Both the position numbers and the translations under genes were made by a program. The notes below the pieces were generated by a model. It was given only the letters and a program-made list of their open reading frames with translations. It did no database searches and was not told where the DNA came from. From Plantibacter sp050587525 (GTDB lineage Bacteria; Actinomycetota; Actinomycetes; Actinomycetales; Microbacteriaceae), in contig NZ_JBOBFT010000005.1 in the NCBI RefSeq assembly GCF_050587525.1, positions 62,001 through 126,000 of the forward strand: DNA of 64,000 bases. The letters are read 5' to 3'. Positions 61,624 to 64,000 of the stretch are shown here, in pieces (within the stretch, counting starts at the first letter, position 1; the number at the start of each line of letters is the position of its first letter).

Positions 61624-62373
61624 TTATCCCTGGGGCTGGCTGGGTGCCTGCGTCGAGCCGGGCGCGGGCGGCTCCGTCGGCGTGGTCGAAGGTGTGGGGG
61701 CGGGGGCGAATCCTGACGCGACGAGCGAGGACAGCATCCCTTGCAGCCAGTTCGACTGGGTGGGGACGAGTGCGTCGCTCACGGGCGCGTTGTTCGAGGG
61801 CACCGTGGCCGGATCGATGTCGTTCACGATGATGTAGCTCACCTCACCTGGCAGGGCGTAGAAGAGCTTGTCGCGGGCCTGGGACATGACGTAGGTCTTG
61901 TCGTTCCACCTCGCACGCTGCTCGGTGAGCTTGTCGACCTCGGCCTGGCTCCGCTGCACGTCCTGCTGCAGGGACGCGATCTGCTGCCGCTGCTCCACGA
62001 AGGTCTTGAGGTTCGGAGCGATGACGATGACGCCGAGGATGAGAATGCCGATGAGGAGGATCGAGAACCCGGAGACGCGCAGGCTGCGAAGCCACGCGAG
62101 CGTGCCGTTCTGACCGGCCGCTGCTGCGGCATCGGCGTTCCTGCCGCCAATCGGACGCGTGCCGGGACCTGCACCGGTTGTCGTGGGCGATTGCTTCGGC
62201 GCTTTCGACGCCGATGATTTCGACGCGGACGATTTCGACGGAGGCGCTTTCGACGAAGGCGCTTTCGACGCGGACGATTCACGGCTCGAGGACGCGCCGG
62301 CGCTCTCACCGGATCCGGGGGGCCTCGGCTCCTTGCGTGGCCCGCTGGCCTGGGGCATCGGCGGTTTCTTCAC
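61624..62373 (-). CDS. Septum formation initiator family protein (DivIC/FtsB-like)
   Basis: This 249-residue protein of the FtsB/DivIC type has a Ser/Lys/Ala-rich cytoplasmic N-terminus (about residues 15-55, with SKAPSSKAPPSK-like repeats from a repeated DNA tract). One membrane helix follows (GFSILLIGILILGVIVIAP), then a coiled coil (VEQRQQIASLQQDVQRSQAEVDKL) and a Pro-rich tail. It is expected to join the divisome. The GTG at 62373 has GGAGGG six bases upstream. It is downstream of enolase, separated by a terminator. Confidence 0.88.
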   Translation of the reverse strand: MKKPPMPQASGPRKEPRPPGSGESAGASSSRESSASKAPSSKAPPSKSSASKSSASKAPKQSPTTTGAGPGTRPIGGRNADAAAAAGQNGTLAWLRSLRVSGFSILLIGILILGVIVIAPNLKTFVEQRQQIASLQQDVQRSQAEVDKLTEQRARWNDKTYVMSQARDKLFYALPGEVSYIIVNDIDPATVPSNNAPVSDALVPTQSNWLQGMLSSLVASGFAPAPTPSTTPTEPPAPGSTQAPSQPQG

Positions 62374-62397
62374 GACGTGCCCTCCTGCGAACGACGA

Positions 62398-62435
62398 AAG
62401 CTCTTGGGGGTGCCGATCGGCACCCCCAAGAGCTT
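62398..62435 (-). terminator. Terminator after enolase
   Basis: A 19-bp perfect palindrome with half AAGCTCTTGGGGGTGCCGA, ending near the FtsB-like start, lies 15 bp past the eno stop. It would form a strong hairpin on either strand. Confidence 0.88.
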
Positions 62436-62449
62436 CAGGGTGTCGATAT

Positions 62450-63730
62450 TCAGGCGGTGAATCGGGGGAAGGCGCTACGACCCGCGTAGACCGCGGCCGC
62501 ATCCAGCTCTTCTTCGATCCTCAGCAACTGATTGTACTTCGCGACCCGCTCGCTGCGCGCAGGCGCACCGGTCTTGATCTGGCCGGCGTTCGTCGCGACG
62601 GCGAGGTCGGCGATCGTCGTGTCCTCGGTCTCACCGGAGCGGTGCGACAGGATCGTCGTGTAGCTGGAACGCTGTGCGAGTGCGACGGCGTCGAGCGTCT
62701 CGGTGAGCGTGCCGATCTGGTTCACCTTCACGAGGAGCGAGTTGGCCGCACCGCGCTTGATGCCGTCCGCGAGACGCTTCGGGTTGGTGACGAAGAGGTC
62801 GTCGCCGACGATCTGGACCTTCGAGCCGAGCTCGGGGGTGAGGTGCGCGTAGCCCTCCCAGTCGTCCTCGGCCAGCGGGTCCTCGATCGTGATGAGGGGG
62901 TAGTTGGCGACGAGGTCCGAGTAGTACGCGGTGAGCTCGGTGCTGTTCAGCTGCTTGCCCTCGAAGTGGTACGCGCCGTCCTTGTAGAACTCGGACGAAG
63001 CGACGTCGAGGCCGAGCGCGATGTCGGTGCCGAGCGTGAAGCCGGCCTTCTCGATCGCCTGGACGATGAAGTCGAGAGCGGCACGGTTGTGCTCGAAGTC
63101 GGGAGCGAAGCCGCCCTCGTCGCCGAGGCCGGTCGCGAAGCCCTGCTCCTTGAGGAGGCCCTTGAGCGTGTGGTACGTCTCGGTGCCCCAGCGGAGCGCC
63201 TCCTTGAACGACGACGCGCCGATCGGGAGGATCATGAACTCCTGGATGTCCACGCCGGTGTCGGCGTGCGATCCACCGTTGATGATGTTCATCATCGGGA
63301 CGGGGAGGACGTGTGCGTTCGCGCCACCGACGTAGCGGTAGAGCGGCAGGTCGGCGGAGTCGGCAGCGGCACGTGCGACTGCGAGGCTCGCGCCGAGGAT
63401 CGAGTTGGCGCCCAGTCGGCTCTTGTTCTCGGTGCCGTCGAGCTCGATCATGGTCTGGTCGACGAGGCGCTGGTCGTCGGCTTCGAGGCCTTCGAGCGCC
63501 GGGCCGATCTCGTCGAGAACGGCGTCGACCGCCTTCTCGACACCCTTGCCCAGGTAGCGGCCCTTGTCGCCGTCGCGCAGTTCGTACGCCTCGAATGCGC
63601 CGGTGGATGCGCCGGATGGAACGGCGGCGCGGCTGACCACACCGTCTTCGAGCAGCACCTCGACCTCGACGGTCGGGTTGCCACGGGAGTCAAGAATTTC
63701 GCGAGCGCCTACTGCCTCGATGAGTGCCAC
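62450..63730 (-). CDS. eno: Enolase (phosphopyruvate hydratase)
   Basis: Enolase converts 2-phosphoglycerate to phosphoenolpyruvate in glycolysis. The 426-residue protein opens IEAVGAREILDSRGNPTVEVEV. It has VPMMNIINGGSHAD, LGDEGGFAPDF, the metal-ligand run TIEDPLAEDDW and the signature SHRSGETEDTTIADLAVA. Length and all active-site regions are normal. It is preceded by a 213-bp gap without a gene and followed by a palindromic terminator. Confidence 0.97.
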   Translation of the reverse strand: MALIEAVGAREILDSRGNPTVEVEVLLEDGVVSRAAVPSGASTGAFEAYELRDGDKGRYLGKGVEKAVDAVLDEIGPALEGLEADDQRLVDQTMIELDGTENKSRLGANSILGASLAVARAAADSADLPLYRYVGGANAHVLPVPMMNIINGGSHADTGVDIQEFMILPIGASSFKEALRWGTETYHTLKGLLKEQGFATGLGDEGGFAPDFEHNRAALDFIVQAIEKAGFTLGTDIALGLDVASSEFYKDGAYHFEGKQLNSTELTAYYSDLVANYPLITIEDPLAEDDWEGYAHLTPELGSKVQIVGDDLFVTNPKRLADGIKRGAANSLLVKVNQIGTLTETLDAVALAQRSSYTTILSHRSGETEDTTIADLAVATNAGQIKTGAPARSERVAKYNQLLRIEEELDAAAVYAGRSAFPRFTA

Positions 63731-63943
63731 GGGTGTTCTCCTAGTGGGGATTGGTGATGTGGAACGGAACGACCTCGATCCGCGAACAGTCTAGTGACTC
63801 GACGGGAGCGGGACCTGGACGGGTCGACCCGAGGGCAGTGGGCGACCGCATCGATCCGCCGGACGCGCACAGAGGATTCATCTCCGACACCCCTCCGGGA
63901 CACCCGGCCCAGTAGCATCGGAGCACCGGGCGGGAGGGGGGAC

Positions 63944-64000
63944 GATGGCGGAGAAACCGAAAGCGGACATCGCTACCGACCTCGCGCTGGTGCGGCGGCT
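63944..64000 (+). CDS. Start of an unidentified gene (cut by window edge)
   Basis: ATG at 63944 follows GGGAGGGGGG by four bases and opens MAEKPKADIATDLALVRRL, cut at the window end after 19 codons. Only the start is visible, so no family can be given. It is divergent from eno across a 213-bp gap. Confidence 0.55.

Overview
The window is high-GC DNA with strong GC preference at third codon positions and frequent GTG starts. It carries actinobacterial marker genes: mycothiol S-conjugate amidase (mca), DUF4245, DUF4307 and DUF501 proteins, a DUF6264-like membrane protein, a DUF222/HNH protein and a PIN-PhoH protein. Together these point to Actinomycetota, most likely Microbacteriaceae; I cannot name a genus from sequence alone.

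Region 1 (1-15.6 kb) is a carbohydrate-uptake and catabolism cluster, almost all on the minus strand. It holds three Gfo/Idh/MocA oxidoreductases (one cut by the window edge), two sugar-phosphate-isomerase/epimerase-type TIM barrels, two ThuA-like proteins, an SDR-type epimerase, a GntR/UTRA regulator and an Opp-like ABC importer. The importer comprises a lipoprotein, a permease, an unusual permease-ATPase fusion and a second ATPase. A divergent MDR dehydrogenase closes the cluster. Many genes overlap by 1-4 bases. A shared 11-bp motif precedes three of the operons and is a candidate operator for the GntR protein. The enzyme mix resembles 3-keto-sugar pathways (inference).

Region 2 (15.6-40.8 kb) is mostly core genes: ispH, xseA-xseB-DUF4245-carbonic anhydrase-fumC in one overlapping operon, an aldo/keto reductase, a prepilin-peptidase-like gene with an apparent double frameshift, PIN-PhoH, a class V aminotransferase-like protein, uppS, a hemolysin-III protein, mca, greA, ilvA, an AI-2E family permease, a YcaQ-like protein, htpX, lemA and an ABC-2 exporter. 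Strong hairpins separate most convergent units.

Region 3 (40.8-57.3 kb) is accessory. It holds a TetR-controlled operon (TetR, MFS, PLP enzyme, FAD sugar-lactone-type oxidase) with a perfect palindromic operator, a large Ig-like/multi-TM surface protein, a rhodanese, a lone FetB-like permease, a GNAT enzyme, an FMN reductase, an SRAP protein, a two-gene set of very small acidic peptides, a LysE exporter, a tRNA with anticodon UAA but a short variable region, hairpin repeats and a DUF222/HNH gene.

Region 4 (57.3-64 kb) returns to core functions: a protein tyrosine phosphatase, type II NADH dehydrogenase, a membrane-anchored subtilisin-like protease, DUF501, a DivIC/FtsB-like protein and enolase. 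The first codons of one further gene are at the right edge.
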